Assembly: GCA_035540955.1 (NCBI GenBank)
Contig: DATLFP010000009.1
Span: 1-64,000, forward strand
DNA length: 64,000 nucleotides
From: DATLFP01 sp035540955
GTDB lineage: Bacteria > Actinomycetota > Acidimicrobiia > Acidimicrobiales > CADCSY01
Direction: 5' to 3'
The translations under genes were made by a program, and so were the position numbers. The notes beneath the pieces were generated by a model. The model was not told the origin of the DNA and did not search any database. It saw nothing but the letters and a program-made list of their open reading frames with translations. Shown one piece after another: positions 32,675-39,741 of this stretch (positions are counted from its first letter, which is position 1; each line of letters starts with the position of its first letter).

Positions 32675-33298
32675 TCACCAGCCGCGCTCGATCCACTCGT
32701 CGAGGTGCGGTCGCTCGGTGCCCACCGTGGTGTCGGCGCCGTGGCCGGGCATCACGATCGTCTCCGGTGGGAGGACGAACAGCTTGCGATCGATCTGCTC
32801 GATGATCTGCTTGAACCGGTTCGGGTCCTTCTCGGTGTTGCCGGCGCCGCCGGGGAAGAGCGTGTCGCCGCTGAAGAGGACGGGCTGGTCGACGAGCTTG
32901 AAGCACATCGAGCCGGGCGTGTGCCCGGGCGTGTGGATCGTGTGGAGGCGGAGCCGGCCGACCTCGATGATCGAATCGTCCTCGAGGATGTCGTCGTAGC
33001 TCGGCAGCATGCCGGCGTCGTCGGCGGTGACCGCCACCCGGTAGCCGGCGTCGCGGACGGCGGGCACCGCCTGGATGTGGTCCCAGTGGCCGTGGGTCTC
33101 GAGCACCGACCGCACGCCCAGCCGCTCGCAGAGGTCGAGCAGCTTCTCGTGCTCGTTGGCGGCGTCGAGGAGCACGGCCTCACCGGTCTGCGTGCACCGC
33201 AGGACGAACACGTTGTTCTCGAACGGACCGACCACCACCTTGTGGATCTCGGCGCCGTCGCCCTGCCAGTGCAAGGTGCTCCTGCTCGCTGCGCTCAT
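32675..33298 (-). CDS. Metallo-beta-lactamase-fold hydrolase (glyoxalase II-like)
   Basis: 207-residue metal-dependent hydrolase. The zinc ligands are in THGHWDH (HxHxDH), HTPGHTPGSMCF, LFSGDTLFPGG and MPGHG, the set found in glyoxalase II and persulfide dioxygenase-like enzymes. The short length favours a general hydroxyacyl-thioester hydrolase. Its ATG overlaps the stop of the PIN-domain toxin gene by 4 nt, so it is probably translated as part of the toxin-antitoxin transcript. Confidence 0.9.
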   Translation of the reverse strand: MSAASRSTLHWQGDGAEIHKVVVGPFENNVFVLRCTQTGEAVLLDAANEHEKLLDLCERLGVRSVLETHGHWDHIQAVPAVRDAGYRVAVTADDAGMLPSYDDILEDDSIIEVGRLRLHTIHTPGHTPGSMCFKLVDQPVLFSGDTLFPGGAGNTEKDPNRFKQIIEQIDRKLFVLPPETIVMPGHGADTTVGTERPHLDEWIERGW

Positions 33299-33714
33299 GG
33301 CTCAGAGGCTAGAGGGGAGACGACCTGCAGCCCGAGGGCGAGCGCCCCGGGGATCTGGTGGCGGTCGAAGGTGAGGTAGGAGACGGGTCGGGGGAGCCGG
33401 TCGGCTGCCGCGAGGTGCACGGCGTCGACGGTGCGCAGGCCGAACTCCACGCCGATCTCGGTGGCCCGGGCCAGGCACCGGTCGTCGACCGGCACGACGT
33501 TGAACGCGTCCCAGTCGTCGCGGAAGCTCCGCCACAGGTCGCGGGCCTGGCGGGGCCCCGAGGCGACGCGGTGGAGCACGAGCATCGCCTCGGCCCGGCA
33601 GAGCTCCGACGCGCACCAGAGGCGGTCGTCGGCCATGGCCTCGAGCACGAGGTCGCGCCCCGGCTCGTGGAGGTAGCGCTTCACGAGCGCCGAGGCATCG
33701 ACCGCGAGGGTCAC
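33295..33714 (-). CDS. PIN-domain ribonuclease toxin (VapC-like)
   Basis: 139-residue PIN-domain protein, a predicted magnesium-dependent RNase. The acidic residues of the active site are seen in LAVDASALVKRYL, SELCRAEAML, RTVDAVHLAAADRL and LTFDRHQ. The GTG start at 33714 overlaps the antitoxin gene by 4 nt (GTGA), the usual antitoxin-first arrangement. Its target RNA cannot be predicted. Confidence 0.88.
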   Translation of the reverse strand: MTLAVDASALVKRYLHEPGRDLVLEAMADDRLWCASELCRAEAMLVLHRVASGPRQARDLWRSFRDDWDAFNVVPVDDRCLARATEIGVEFGLRTVDAVHLAAADRLPRPVSYLTFDRHQIPGALALGLQVVSPLASEP

Positions 33715-33986
33715 CGGCTGCCGCGGATGTCGTCGAGGATCCAGTCGGAGCGAGCGTCGACGGGGGCGTCCTCGGCGGCGGGGACCTCGGGGGCGGTGCG
33801 CCGGGCGGGCCGCACGTGGCCGGCGGCGATCAGGTCCTCGAGGGTCGGGGCTCCGACCGGTTCGATGGGCCCGAGCTGGGCGACGGGGTGGCCGTCGACG
33901 GTCACCACGATGCGCTCGCCGGCGCCGGCCCGTCGCACCACGGCGGCGACGTCGTTCCTGAGCTCCCTGATCCCGACCCGTAGCAC
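33711..33986 (-). CDS. Phd/YefM- or VapB-like antitoxin
   Basis: 91-residue protein with an N-terminal DNA-binding Phd/YefM-like pattern (LRVGIRELRNDVAAVVRRAG...IVVTVDGHPVAQLGP) and an acidic, disordered-looking C-terminus (EVPAAEDAPVDARSDWILDDI) that would wrap the toxin. GTG start at 33986, next to a GTGTACAC palindrome that may be its own operator. Neutralisation of the adjacent PIN toxin follows from this arrangement. Confidence 0.85.
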   Translation of the reverse strand: MLRVGIRELRNDVAAVVRRAGAGERIVVTVDGHPVAQLGPIEPVGAPTLEDLIAAGHVRPARRTAPEVPAAEDAPVDARSDWILDDIRGSR

Positions 33987-33988
33987 AG

Positions 33989-33996
33989 GTGTACAC
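33989..33996. promoter_or_regulatory. Candidate antitoxin operator
   Basis: GTGTACAC, a perfect 8-bp palindrome, lies 2 nt upstream of the antitoxin GTG in the divergent region shared with the acyl-CoA dehydrogenase gene. Antitoxins of this class commonly repress their own promoter at such palindromes. Short and judged by eye. Confidence 0.35.
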
Positions 33997-34027
33997 AGTA
34001 GCGGTGGCGAGGACCGGCTCGGCGCCG

Positions 34028-34033
34028 TACAGT
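34028..34033 (+). promoter_or_regulatory. -10 box for the acyl-CoA dehydrogenase gene
   Basis: TACAGT precedes the gene by 32 nt, with a GGGAG ribosome-binding site 8-12 nt before the ATG at 34066, so this transcript would have a leader. No clear -35 is seen. Confidence 0.4.
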
Positions 34034-34065
34034 CCCGCCGTCCGCACGGAACCACGGGAGACCCC

Positions 34066-35181
34066 ATGAACTTCGCCTTCACCGAGGAGCAGGAAGAGCT
34101 CCGCAAGACCGTCCGCCAGTTCCTCGAGAGCAAGTCGCCCGAGGCCGAGGTGCGTCGCCTGATGGAGACCACCGAGGGCTACGACGACGCCGTCTGGAAG
34201 CAGATGGGCGAGCAGCTGGGCCTGCAGGGTCTGGCCATCCCCGAGGAGTACGGCGGCTCCGGCTACAGCTGGGTCGAGCTCGGCATCATCCTCGAGGAGC
34301 AGGGCCGCCGCCTCCTGTGCGCCCCGTACTTCTCGACGGTGGTGCTCGCCGCCAACGCCCTGCTGCTCAGCGGCGACGACGCCGCCAAGAAGGAGCACCT
34401 CCCGGGCATCGCGTCGGGCGAGACCATCGCCACCCTCGCGTTCACCGAGAGCAACGGCCGGTGGGACGAGGAGGGCATCACCCTCCAGGCGTCGGGCAGC
34501 GGTTCCGACGCCACCCTCACCGGCGAGAAGATGTTCGTGCTCGACGGGCACATCGCCGACCTGATCATCGTGGCCGCCAAGGGCGGTTCGGGCACGAGCC
34601 TCTACGCGGTGGCCGGCGACGCCGCCGGTCTCACGAAGACCGCGCTGTCGACGATGGACCAGACCCGCAAGCAGGCCAAGCTCGAGTTCAAGGACACCCC
34701 GGCCAAGCTCATCGGCACCGAGGGTCAGGGCTGGGCCACGCTCGAGAAGGTCCTCGACCTCGCCGCCGTCGGCCTCGCCGCCGAGCAGGTGGGCGGCGCC
34801 CAGCTCGTGCTCGAGATGGCGGTCCAGTACGCGAAGGACCGCATCCAGTTCGGCCGGCCGATCGGCTCGTTCCAGGCCATCAAGCACAAGTGCGCCGACA
34901 TGCTCCTCGAGGTCGAGTCGGCCAAGAGCGCGTCGTACTACGCCTCGTGGTGCGCGGCGGAGATGAACGACGAGCTGCCCTCGGTCGCCTCGCTCGCCAA
35001 GGCCTACTGCTCCGAGGCCTACTTCCACGCCGCCGCCGAGAACATCCAGATCCACGGCGGCATCGGCTTCACCTGGGAGCACCCGGCCCACCTCTACTTC
35101 AAGCGGGCCAAGTCCTCCGAGCTGCTGTTCGGCGACCCGACCTACCACCGCGAGCTCCTCGCGCAGCGGATCGGGATCTAG
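34066..35181 (+). CDS. Acyl-CoA dehydrogenase family protein
   Basis: 371-residue FAD flavoprotein oxidising acyl-CoA or a related thioester. The N-terminal helical domain (FAFTEEQEELRKTVRQFL), the middle beta-domain (LAFTESNGRWDEE...LTGEKMFVLDGHIADLIIVAA) and the C-terminal helical domain (QFGRPIGSFQAIKHKCADM; IQIHGGIGFTWEHPAHLY) are all present. The glutamate in FTWEHP is a candidate catalytic base. It stands alone here with no linked electron-transfer flavoprotein. Chain-length or substrate preference, possibly steroid- or branched-type in this phylum, is not readable. Confidence 0.92.
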   Translation: MNFAFTEEQEELRKTVRQFLESKSPEAEVRRLMETTEGYDDAVWKQMGEQLGLQGLAIPEEYGGSGYSWVELGIILEEQGRRLLCAPYFSTVVLAANALLLSGDDAAKKEHLPGIASGETIATLAFTESNGRWDEEGITLQASGSGSDATLTGEKMFVLDGHIADLIIVAAKGGSGTSLYAVAGDAAGLTKTALSTMDQTRKQAKLEFKDTPAKLIGTEGQGWATLEKVLDLAAVGLAAEQVGGAQLVLEMAVQYAKDRIQFGRPIGSFQAIKHKCADMLLEVESAKSASYYASWCAAEMNDELPSVASLAKAYCSEAYFHAAAENIQIHGGIGFTWEHPAHLYFKRAKSSELLFGDPTYHRELLAQRIGI

Positions 35182-35194
35182 CCCACCACCTCCG

Positions 35195-35241
35195 TTCTGG
35201 GACCGATCGGGTACGGCATCGCGGCCCGATCGGTCCCAGAA
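35195..35241. repeat. 47-nt palindromic element, copy 2
   Basis: Perfect 17-bp stem, TTCTGGGACCGATCGGG (35195-35211) with its complement (35225-35241), around a 13-nt loop. It sits between the acyl-CoA dehydrogenase stop and the ATG at 35250, ending 8 nt before that start codon where a ribosome-binding site would be expected. It is the best-preserved of the three copies. Confidence 0.88.
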
Positions 35242-35249
35242 TCGCGTTC

Positions 35250-35648
35250 ATGGTCATCGTCTTCGTGGTGCTCATCGCGGTCCTGATCTTCGTCATCGCC
35301 GCCGTCGCCGTCGGGCGGGAGACGAGCCGGCTCGCCGCGCAGCCGCCCCGCCCGGTCTTCGACATGGACGAGGCCGTCGAGTGGATCGCCGATCGCCTCC
35401 CGCCCGAGGTGACCGCCGAGCTCAGCCACGACGACGTCCGCCAGATCCTGCAGTGGAGCCTCGACCAGCTGGCGGTGCGCCCCGACGACGAGGTCCTCGT
35501 GGTCGACGACGAGGCGCTCGCCTACGTGCAGGTCCGCGCCCGCGAGGCCGGGCGCGACTGGACCGAGTCCCAGATCCAGCACGTGCTCGACGTGCAGCTG
35601 GCCTACCTGCAGGCGATCGGCGCCGCCGGCGCCGAGCGCGAGATCTGA
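35250..35648 (+). CDS. Conserved-looking small membrane-anchored protein
   Basis: 132-residue protein with one N-terminal membrane helix (VIVFVVLIAVLIFVIAAVAVG) and a cytosolic region rich in acidic and helical segments (DMDEAVEWIADRLPPEVTAELSHDDVRQIL...YVQVRAREAGRDWTESQIQHVL). I do not recognise a function; similar one-helix proteins with an EAVEW...DRLP segment are, from memory, found in other actinobacteria. No ribosome-binding site is visible because a 47-nt palindrome directly abuts the start, which may hide or replace it. A 19-bp hairpin follows the stop by about 20 nt. Confidence 0.75.
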   Translation: MVIVFVVLIAVLIFVIAAVAVGRETSRLAAQPPRPVFDMDEAVEWIADRLPPEVTAELSHDDVRQILQWSLDQLAVRPDDEVLVVDDEALAYVQVRAREAGRDWTESQIQHVLDVQLAYLQAIGAAGAEREI

Positions 35649-35667
35649 CGAGCTCGGATCGACCTCC

Positions 35668-35710
35668 CTTGTGGCGGTTCCCTTCGCCTGACGAAGGGAA
35701 CTGCCACAAG
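35668..35710 (+). terminator. Large hairpin (19-bp stem, 5-nt loop)
   Basis: CTTGTGGCGGTTCCCTTCG pairs with its complement across CCTGA, all Watson-Crick except one G-U. It begins 20 nt after the membrane-protein stop, fitting a terminator, although no T-run follows. Its geometry equals that of the hairpin at 62633-62675. Confidence 0.6.
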
Positions 35711-35763
35711 ACCGCGGCGCCGAGCGCTACGCTTTCCGGCACCAGAGAAAGGAGGTGGTCCAA

Positions 35764-35805
35764 CTGCAACCAAGTTCGAGGACCCTGGAGGTGGTTGGCC
35801 GCTAG
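35764..35805 (+). CDS. Possible 13-codon leader peptide
   Basis: An open frame CTG...TAG encoding LQPSSRTLEVVGR follows the very strong ribosome-binding sequence at 8 nt from its GGAGG core. In the same frame a GTG (35755) lies inside the ribosome-binding sequence and would give 16 residues. Its stop lies inside the region that forms the alternative stems, so translation could influence folding. CTG initiation is rare and no homologue was checked. Confidence 0.25.
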   Translation: MQPSSRTLEVVGR

Positions 35806-35903
35806 TCGGCCGCCGGACCACCTGGCGAGTTCACGCCAACCACCCTCTTTCGAGCGGCCGGGAGTGGTCCCCCTGGCACCAACGCGAGATCGAGAAGACC
35901 GGT

Positions 35904-35931
35904 ACCGGGGAGCCCTGTGGGGCTCCCCGGT
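35904..35931 (+). terminator. Terminator-like hairpin in the leader
   Basis: ACCGGGGAGCCC and GGGCTCCCCGGT form a perfect 12-bp stem with a TGTG loop. Only TT follows, so intrinsic termination would be weak; it may act as an attenuator or as an RNA-stabilising 3' end for a short leader RNA. Confidence 0.5.
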
Positions 35932-36001
35932 TCGCGTCCCGGCTACCGTGCCGCCCGAGCGAGCACGGGACGGGCCCGGGCTGAGCACAGGAGTGGACGT
36001 C

Positions 36002-36220
36002 GTGGCACGACCGAAGCAGTTCGAGCACTTCCGGTACGTCGGAGACAAGCGGAACCAGCGGGTGCACGACCTCGACAACGCCACCGAGGCGTGCGCCATC
36101 GACGAGCTCATGGCGGCCGAGACCTTCCTCGCGTTCGGCCCCGACACGCTGGTCGAGGCCGCAAACCGTTGCTACCGGCCGTGCCGCCACTGCGTCACCG
36201 CCGGCGATGCCGCGGCGTGA
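36002..36220 (+). CDS. Small Cys-rich protein of unknown function
   Basis: 72-residue soluble protein starting VARPKQFEHFRYVGDKRNQRVHDLDN and ending with a cluster NRCYRPCRHCVTAG, in which three cysteines and a histidine could bind a metal. GTG 36002 is preceded by AGGAG at 8 nt, so the start is well supported despite an in-frame GTG at 35993. I do not recognise the family. It lies 70 nt after the structured leader and is its most obvious regulated target. High GC at third codon positions supports it as a true gene. Confidence 0.75.
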   Translation: MARPKQFEHFRYVGDKRNQRVHDLDNATEACAIDELMAAETFLAFGPDTLVEAANRCYRPCRHCVTAGDAAA

Positions 36221-36259
36221 TCGCGCCGTCGCGCCGCCGCTTCCTCGCCGGCACCCGGG

Positions 36260-36994
36260 TCAGATCTTCGCCGCCGCCCGGAACGCCCTGACGACCGCCT
36301 CGTCGCCGAAGATCTCGACGTCCCCGATCGGGTCGCGGCCCCACACCTGCAGGAGCAGGTCGCGGGCGGGACCCCGCACTGCGGCGTCGCCCTTCGCGTG
36401 ACCCCGCGCCACGTCGACCCGGTCGGCGTGCATGGTGAGGGTCCACTCGCCGTCGGCGTCGGTGGCGTGCAGGTGCAGCGACTCGCCGTTGCCGCCGATC
36501 GGCTGACCGGTCGCCGCCGGGATGAACACGTCGCACATCTCGTCGACGCCGTCGACGGCGAAGTCGGCGTCGACGTCGGTCACCTCGCCGACCGCCAGCT
36601 CGGCGTCGATCCGGTGGACGAGCGTCTCCTGCGAGATGCGCCGGAAGTACCACTGCGCGGTGTCGCCCTCGGCCGACGCCCACGTCCAGCGGGGCGCGTC
36701 GGGGTCGACCTGCGACATCGTGGCGACGGCGGCGTCGACCCCGGCCTGGAACCAGTCGGCGAGGTCCTGACCCGGCGCCGGGCCGACCTCGTGGACCGCG
36801 GGATCGGGAAACGTGCCGGCGTTGTGCCGGGCCGCCTCGGTCTGCCACCGGTGGACCTTGCCGGTGTGCTCGACCAGGTCCGCCACCGTCCAGCCGGGGC
36901 AGGTGGGGACCGCTGCGGTCGGGGCGCGGCGGGCGATCTCGGCGATCCGCCGGCCGTCGCGCTCGAGGTGGGCGAGGTACGTGTCGCGGTGCAC
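36260..36994 (-). CDS. Mycothiol-dependent maleylpyruvate isomerase-family protein
   Basis: 244-residue DinB-like four-helix protein. The N-terminal domain has the family stretch TCPGWTVADLVEHTGKVHRW with the metal-type histidines, plus LVHRIDAELA; the C-terminal part has an alpha/beta MDMPI-type domain (LHLHATDADGEWTLTMHADRVDVARG). Such proteins are typical of mycothiol-making actinobacteria and handle thiol conjugation or isomerisation; the actual reaction here is unknown. GTG 36994 is chosen because an ATG at 37030 would overlap the divergent hydrolase promoter. Confidence 0.85.
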   Translation of the reverse strand: MHRDTYLAHLERDGRRIAEIARRAPTAAVPTCPGWTVADLVEHTGKVHRWQTEAARHNAGTFPDPAVHEVGPAPGQDLADWFQAGVDAAVATMSQVDPDAPRWTWASAEGDTAQWYFRRISQETLVHRIDAELAVGEVTDVDADFAVDGVDEMCDVFIPAATGQPIGGNGESLHLHATDADGEWTLTMHADRVDVARGHAKGDAAVRGPARDLLLQVWGRDPIGDVEIFGDEAVVRAFRAAAKI

Positions 36995-37046
36995 GCCGAG
37001 CAGCGTGGCAGATGACCAATGTCCTGGCATTCGCGATTGCCGTCGG

Positions 37047-37052
37047 TACAGT
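37047..37052 (+). promoter_or_regulatory. -10 box of the alpha/beta hydrolase (leaderless)
   Basis: TACAGT ends 7 nt before the ATG at 37060, with no ribosome-binding site, consistent with a leaderless transcript. Confidence 0.45.
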
Positions 37053-37059
37053 CGAAGCG

Positions 37060-37836
37060 ATGGCCGACCCGATGGCGGACGTGCTCGATTCGGGCGGTGT
37101 GCGGCTGGCCGCCCACCTCGCTCGCCCGTCGGCCGACCGGGCCGCCCCCGGACGTCCCGGACTCGTGGTGTGCCATGGCTTCCCGTCGGGTCCGAAGTCG
37201 GCGAAGGCCAGCGGCCAGACCTACCCGGAGCTCGCCGAGCGGCTCGCGGCCGACGCCGGGTGGACCGTGCTCACCTTCAACTTCCGGGGCACGGGCGACT
37301 CCGAGGGCGACTTCTCCCTCGGCGGCTGGCTCGACGACCTGCGTGCCGCCGTCGACCACCTGCTGGCGCGAGGCGACATCGACGGGGTGTGGCTGGCCGG
37401 TGCCAGCACCGGCGGCTCGCTGGCGATCTGCGCCGCCGGCGAAGACGAGCGCGTGCGCGGTGTGGCCGCGCTCTCGGCGCGTGCCGACTTCGACGACTGG
37501 GCGTCGCACCCGCGCCGCTTCCTCGAGCACGCGCGAGAGATCGGCGTCATCCGCAACAAGGCGTTCCCGAGCGACGTCGACGGCTGGATCGCCGAGCTGC
37601 GGGAGACCCGCCCGCTCGCCCTGGCCGCCAAGCTCGCGCCCCGTCCGCTGCTCCTGGTGCAGGGGGGCGACGACGACGTCGTGCCCGCTGTCGACGCCCG
37701 CGCCCTCGCCGACTGCCACGGCACGGCCGAGCTGCGCATCATCGCCGGCGCGGGGCATCGTCTGCGCCACGACCCCCGGGCGATCGCCGTGCTCCTCGGG
37801 TGGCTCGAGCGCCAGGCCGCGACCACCAGCGACTGA
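37060..37836 (+). CDS. Alpha/beta hydrolase
   Basis: 258-residue serine hydrolase. The nucleophile elbow is LAGASTGGSLAI (Ser in GASTG), the oxyanion region LVVCHGFPSG, the acid in VQGGDDDVVP and the histidine in IAGAGHRLRHDP. The cap is small, and the fold is like the dienelactone/acyl-peptide hydrolase group or phospholipase/esterase proteins. Substrate unknown. An ATG at 37012 is in frame but precedes the -10 box, so 37060 is used. Confidence 0.9.
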   Translation: MADPMADVLDSGGVRLAAHLARPSADRAAPGRPGLVVCHGFPSGPKSAKASGQTYPELAERLAADAGWTVLTFNFRGTGDSEGDFSLGGWLDDLRAAVDHLLARGDIDGVWLAGASTGGSLAICAAGEDERVRGVAALSARADFDDWASHPRRFLEHAREIGVIRNKAFPSDVDGWIAELRETRPLALAAKLAPRPLLLVQGGDDDVVPAVDARALADCHGTAELRIIAGAGHRLRHDPRAIAVLLGWLERQAATTSD

Positions 37837-37908
37837 TCGGTCCCGGGCGGGCGCCTCGGCCCCCTGCTCCTGGAGGTGCCGACCTCCCGGCTCGGGCATG
37901 ACCGATCA
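37834..37908. repeat. Inverted repeat spanning the hydrolase-GGDEF junction
   Basis: TGATCGGTC (37834-37842, overlapping the hydrolase stop) and GACCGATCA (37900-37908, touching the next ATG) are perfect 9-bp arms. Between them lies an inner palindrome GGAGGTGCCGACCTCC that contains the only SD-like GGAGG. In RNA this could hide the ribosome-binding site and start codon. Confidence 0.5.
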
Positions 37909-39143
37909 TGGATCCCGTGGAAGGTCGCCGCGCCTTCGAAGACCGCCTGGCCGGGGCGCTGGGCCAGGCGCGCCGCGACGGGTCGCTCGTCGCCGTCATC
38001 GTCGCCGAGCTGATGGGCGTGCTCGTCGTGAGCTCGCGCTTCGGCCCTGACGCGGGAGCAGCCGTCCTCCGGGAGGCGACGAGCCGCCTCGAGGGTGCGG
38101 TGCACGGCTACGCCGACTTCGTGGCCCGGGTCGGCGAGACCGACTACGCGGTCCTCCTCGCCAGCGTCGACGATCCATCGGTGGCCGAGCGGGTCATGAG
38201 CCGCATCACCGAAGCCTTCGAGACGCCGTTCGTGGTCGACGGCGAGCCGATCACGATGGCCATGGCGCTGGGCATGAACCTCGGGCCTGGTCGGCGCCGC
38301 AGCGAGGGCGACCTGCTGTGGCGGTCGGCGGAGGAGAGCGGGCGGGCACGGTCCGCGGTGCTGCAGCGGATGCTCGCCGACGTGCGGGGCGCGGCGACCA
38401 ACCTCGACGAGGTCGCCCAGGTGTTCGCCGACGCCGGCGTCGCCCAGTTCGGGTTGGAGGCCTGCGAGTTCGAGGTCGATGGCCGGTCGTGGAGCTCCCC
38501 GGCGGCGACGCCGTCCCGTCCCGCCGACGCCGAGCTGCCGCTGCGCAGCGAGGGACGCCAGATCGGGACGTTCCGGTGGTGGGGTCCGGTCGGCGACGAG
38601 CAGGCGATGCGGGGGGTGCAGGCGCTGCTCGACCACGTGGCGGCGTCGCTCGACCGGGCTCAGGCGATCGACGCCACCGACCTCCGTGCTCGCACCGACT
38701 CGCTCACCGGTCTCCTCAACCGCGAGGGCCTCGCTCGGGAGCTGGCCGAGCTCGACGCCCCCTTCGCGCTCGCGATCATCGACCTCGACCACTTCAAGCA
38801 GGTGAACGACGCGCACGGTCACGAGGTCGGCGACCTCGTGCTCGCCGACCTCGCCGCCCTCCTGAAGCGGGGCCGCACCGCCGACCTCATTGCCCGCTGG
38901 GGCGGGGAGGAGATCGTCCTGGTGATGCCCGACACGACAGTCGACGGCGCCGTCGCGCGCGTGCAGCGGCTGCTCGAGGAGGCGAAGTCCTTCGTGCGGA
39001 TCGCCGAGGTCGGTCCGATCACCTTCTCGGCGGGCGTCACCGCCAGCCGTCAGAACGAGCTGTTCGCCGATGCGGTCCGTCGCGCCGACGAGGCGATGTA
39101 CCGGGCCAAGCGTGCTGGCCGGGCGCGGGTCGAGGTCGGCTGA
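37908..39143 (+). CDS. Tandem GGDEF-type protein (degenerate + GGEEI)
   Basis: 411 residues with no membrane segment. The N-terminal about 150 residues look like a degenerate GGDEF fold (VAVIVAELMGVLVV...FVARVGETDYAVLLA), where the signature has become VGETD, so catalysis is unlikely. A middle GAF-like region follows. The C-terminal domain is a likely diguanylate cyclase: DSLTGLLNREGL, IIDLDHFKQVNDAHGHEVGD and the signature ARWGGEEIVLVMP, with isoleucine at the last position. Activity is expected but not certain. It ends 1 nt before the opposing HhH-GPD gene stop. Confidence 0.88.
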   Translation: MDPVEGRRAFEDRLAGALGQARRDGSLVAVIVAELMGVLVVSSRFGPDAGAAVLREATSRLEGAVHGYADFVARVGETDYAVLLASVDDPSVAERVMSRITEAFETPFVVDGEPITMAMALGMNLGPGRRRSEGDLLWRSAEESGRARSAVLQRMLADVRGAATNLDEVAQVFADAGVAQFGLEACEFEVDGRSWSSPAATPSRPADAELPLRSEGRQIGTFRWWGPVGDEQAMRGVQALLDHVAASLDRAQAIDATDLRARTDSLTGLLNREGLARELAELDAPFALAIIDLDHFKQVNDAHGHEVGDLVLADLAALLKRGRTADLIARWGGEEIVLVMPDTTVDGAVARVQRLLEEAKSFVRIAEVGPITFSAGVTASRQNELFADAVRRADEAMYRAKRAGRARVEVG

Positions 39144-39144
39144 T

Positions 39145-39717
39145 TCAGCCCTTGGCCTGTGCCTTCATCATCTTCTTGAACGCCCGGACCTCTTCGAGGT
39201 GGGCAGGGGAGTCGGCGTCGGCCACCGACCGTCGCGTTGCGTCGGAGAACGGTGCCGCCGCCTCCTCCCAACCAGCGGGCTTCACCCCCAACCGCTTGGC
39301 GAGGACGGCAGTGAAGATCTTCGCCTTGTCGGGGCCGAAGCCGGGCAGGGCCTTCAAGCGGGCGACGAGATCGGCGCCGTCGGCCGCCTCTCGCCAGATC
39401 CTCGACGCGTCACCCCCGTAGGTCTCGGCGATCTCGGCGCACAGCGCGTGCGCCCGCTTGGCCATCGACGCCGGATACCGGTGCAGCGCGGGCTTCTCGA
39501 CGAACACCTGGATGACGTCGTCGGGATCCATGGCGGCGATCTTGGCCGGGTCGAGCTGGCCGCCGAGCCGCTCCTTCAGCAGCGACGGCGCGTGGAACGC
39601 CCACTCCATCGGCACCTGCTGGTCGAGGAGCATCCCCAGCAGGAGCGCGAACGGGTCCTCGGCGAGGAGCCGGTCGGCGACGGTGTCTCCGGTGATCCAG
39701 AACGTCTTGGCAGCCAC
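39145..39717 (-). CDS. HhH-GPD family DNA-glycosylase-like protein
   Basis: 190-residue helical protein with a helix-hairpin-helix ALPGFGPDKAKIFTAVLAKRLG near residues 125-146 and the N-terminal LLGMLLDQQVPMEWAF region of the HhH-GPD fold. It lacks an obvious catalytic Lys/Asp pair in the standard place and has no Fe-S cysteine set, matching a family of short actinobacterial proteins of unknown substrate. Probably a DNA-binding repair-like protein; activity unverified. Confidence 0.8.
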   Translation of the reverse strand: MAAKTFWITGDTVADRLLAEDPFALLLGMLLDQQVPMEWAFHAPSLLKERLGGQLDPAKIAAMDPDDVIQVFVEKPALHRYPASMAKRAHALCAEIAETYGGDASRIWREAADGADLVARLKALPGFGPDKAKIFTAVLAKRLGVKPAGWEEAAAPFSDATRRSVADADSPAHLEEVRAFKKMMKAQAKG

Positions 39718-39741
39718 GGCCGAAGGCTACGCGCGCGACGG

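Larger units (their letters stand above)
35728..35931 (+). promoter_or_regulatory. Structured leader with anti-16S sequence and alternative pairings
   Basis: A TACGCT -10 candidate (35728-35733) is followed by AGAAAGGAGGTGGTCC (35746-35761), complementary over all 16 nt to the expected 3' end of 16S rRNA with one G-U pair. The AGGTGGTCC part can pair with GGACCACCT (35815-35823). A second GGAGGTGGTTGGC (35787-35799) can pair through GGTGGTTGGC with GCCAACCACC (35835-35844), or its AGGTGGT with ACCACCT (35817-35823). A 12-bp hairpin ends the leader (35904-35931), 70 nt before the 36002 gene. The mutually exclusive pairings resemble an attenuator controlled by ribosome binding. What it senses is not known; the design is inferred from complementarity only. 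Confidence 0.55.

Noticed and set aside
35746..35800. The anti-16S sequence as a remnant of an rRNA gene on the minus strand.
   Set aside because: After the first 16-17 nt the sequence stops matching the 16S 3' region, and no other rRNA piece is near.
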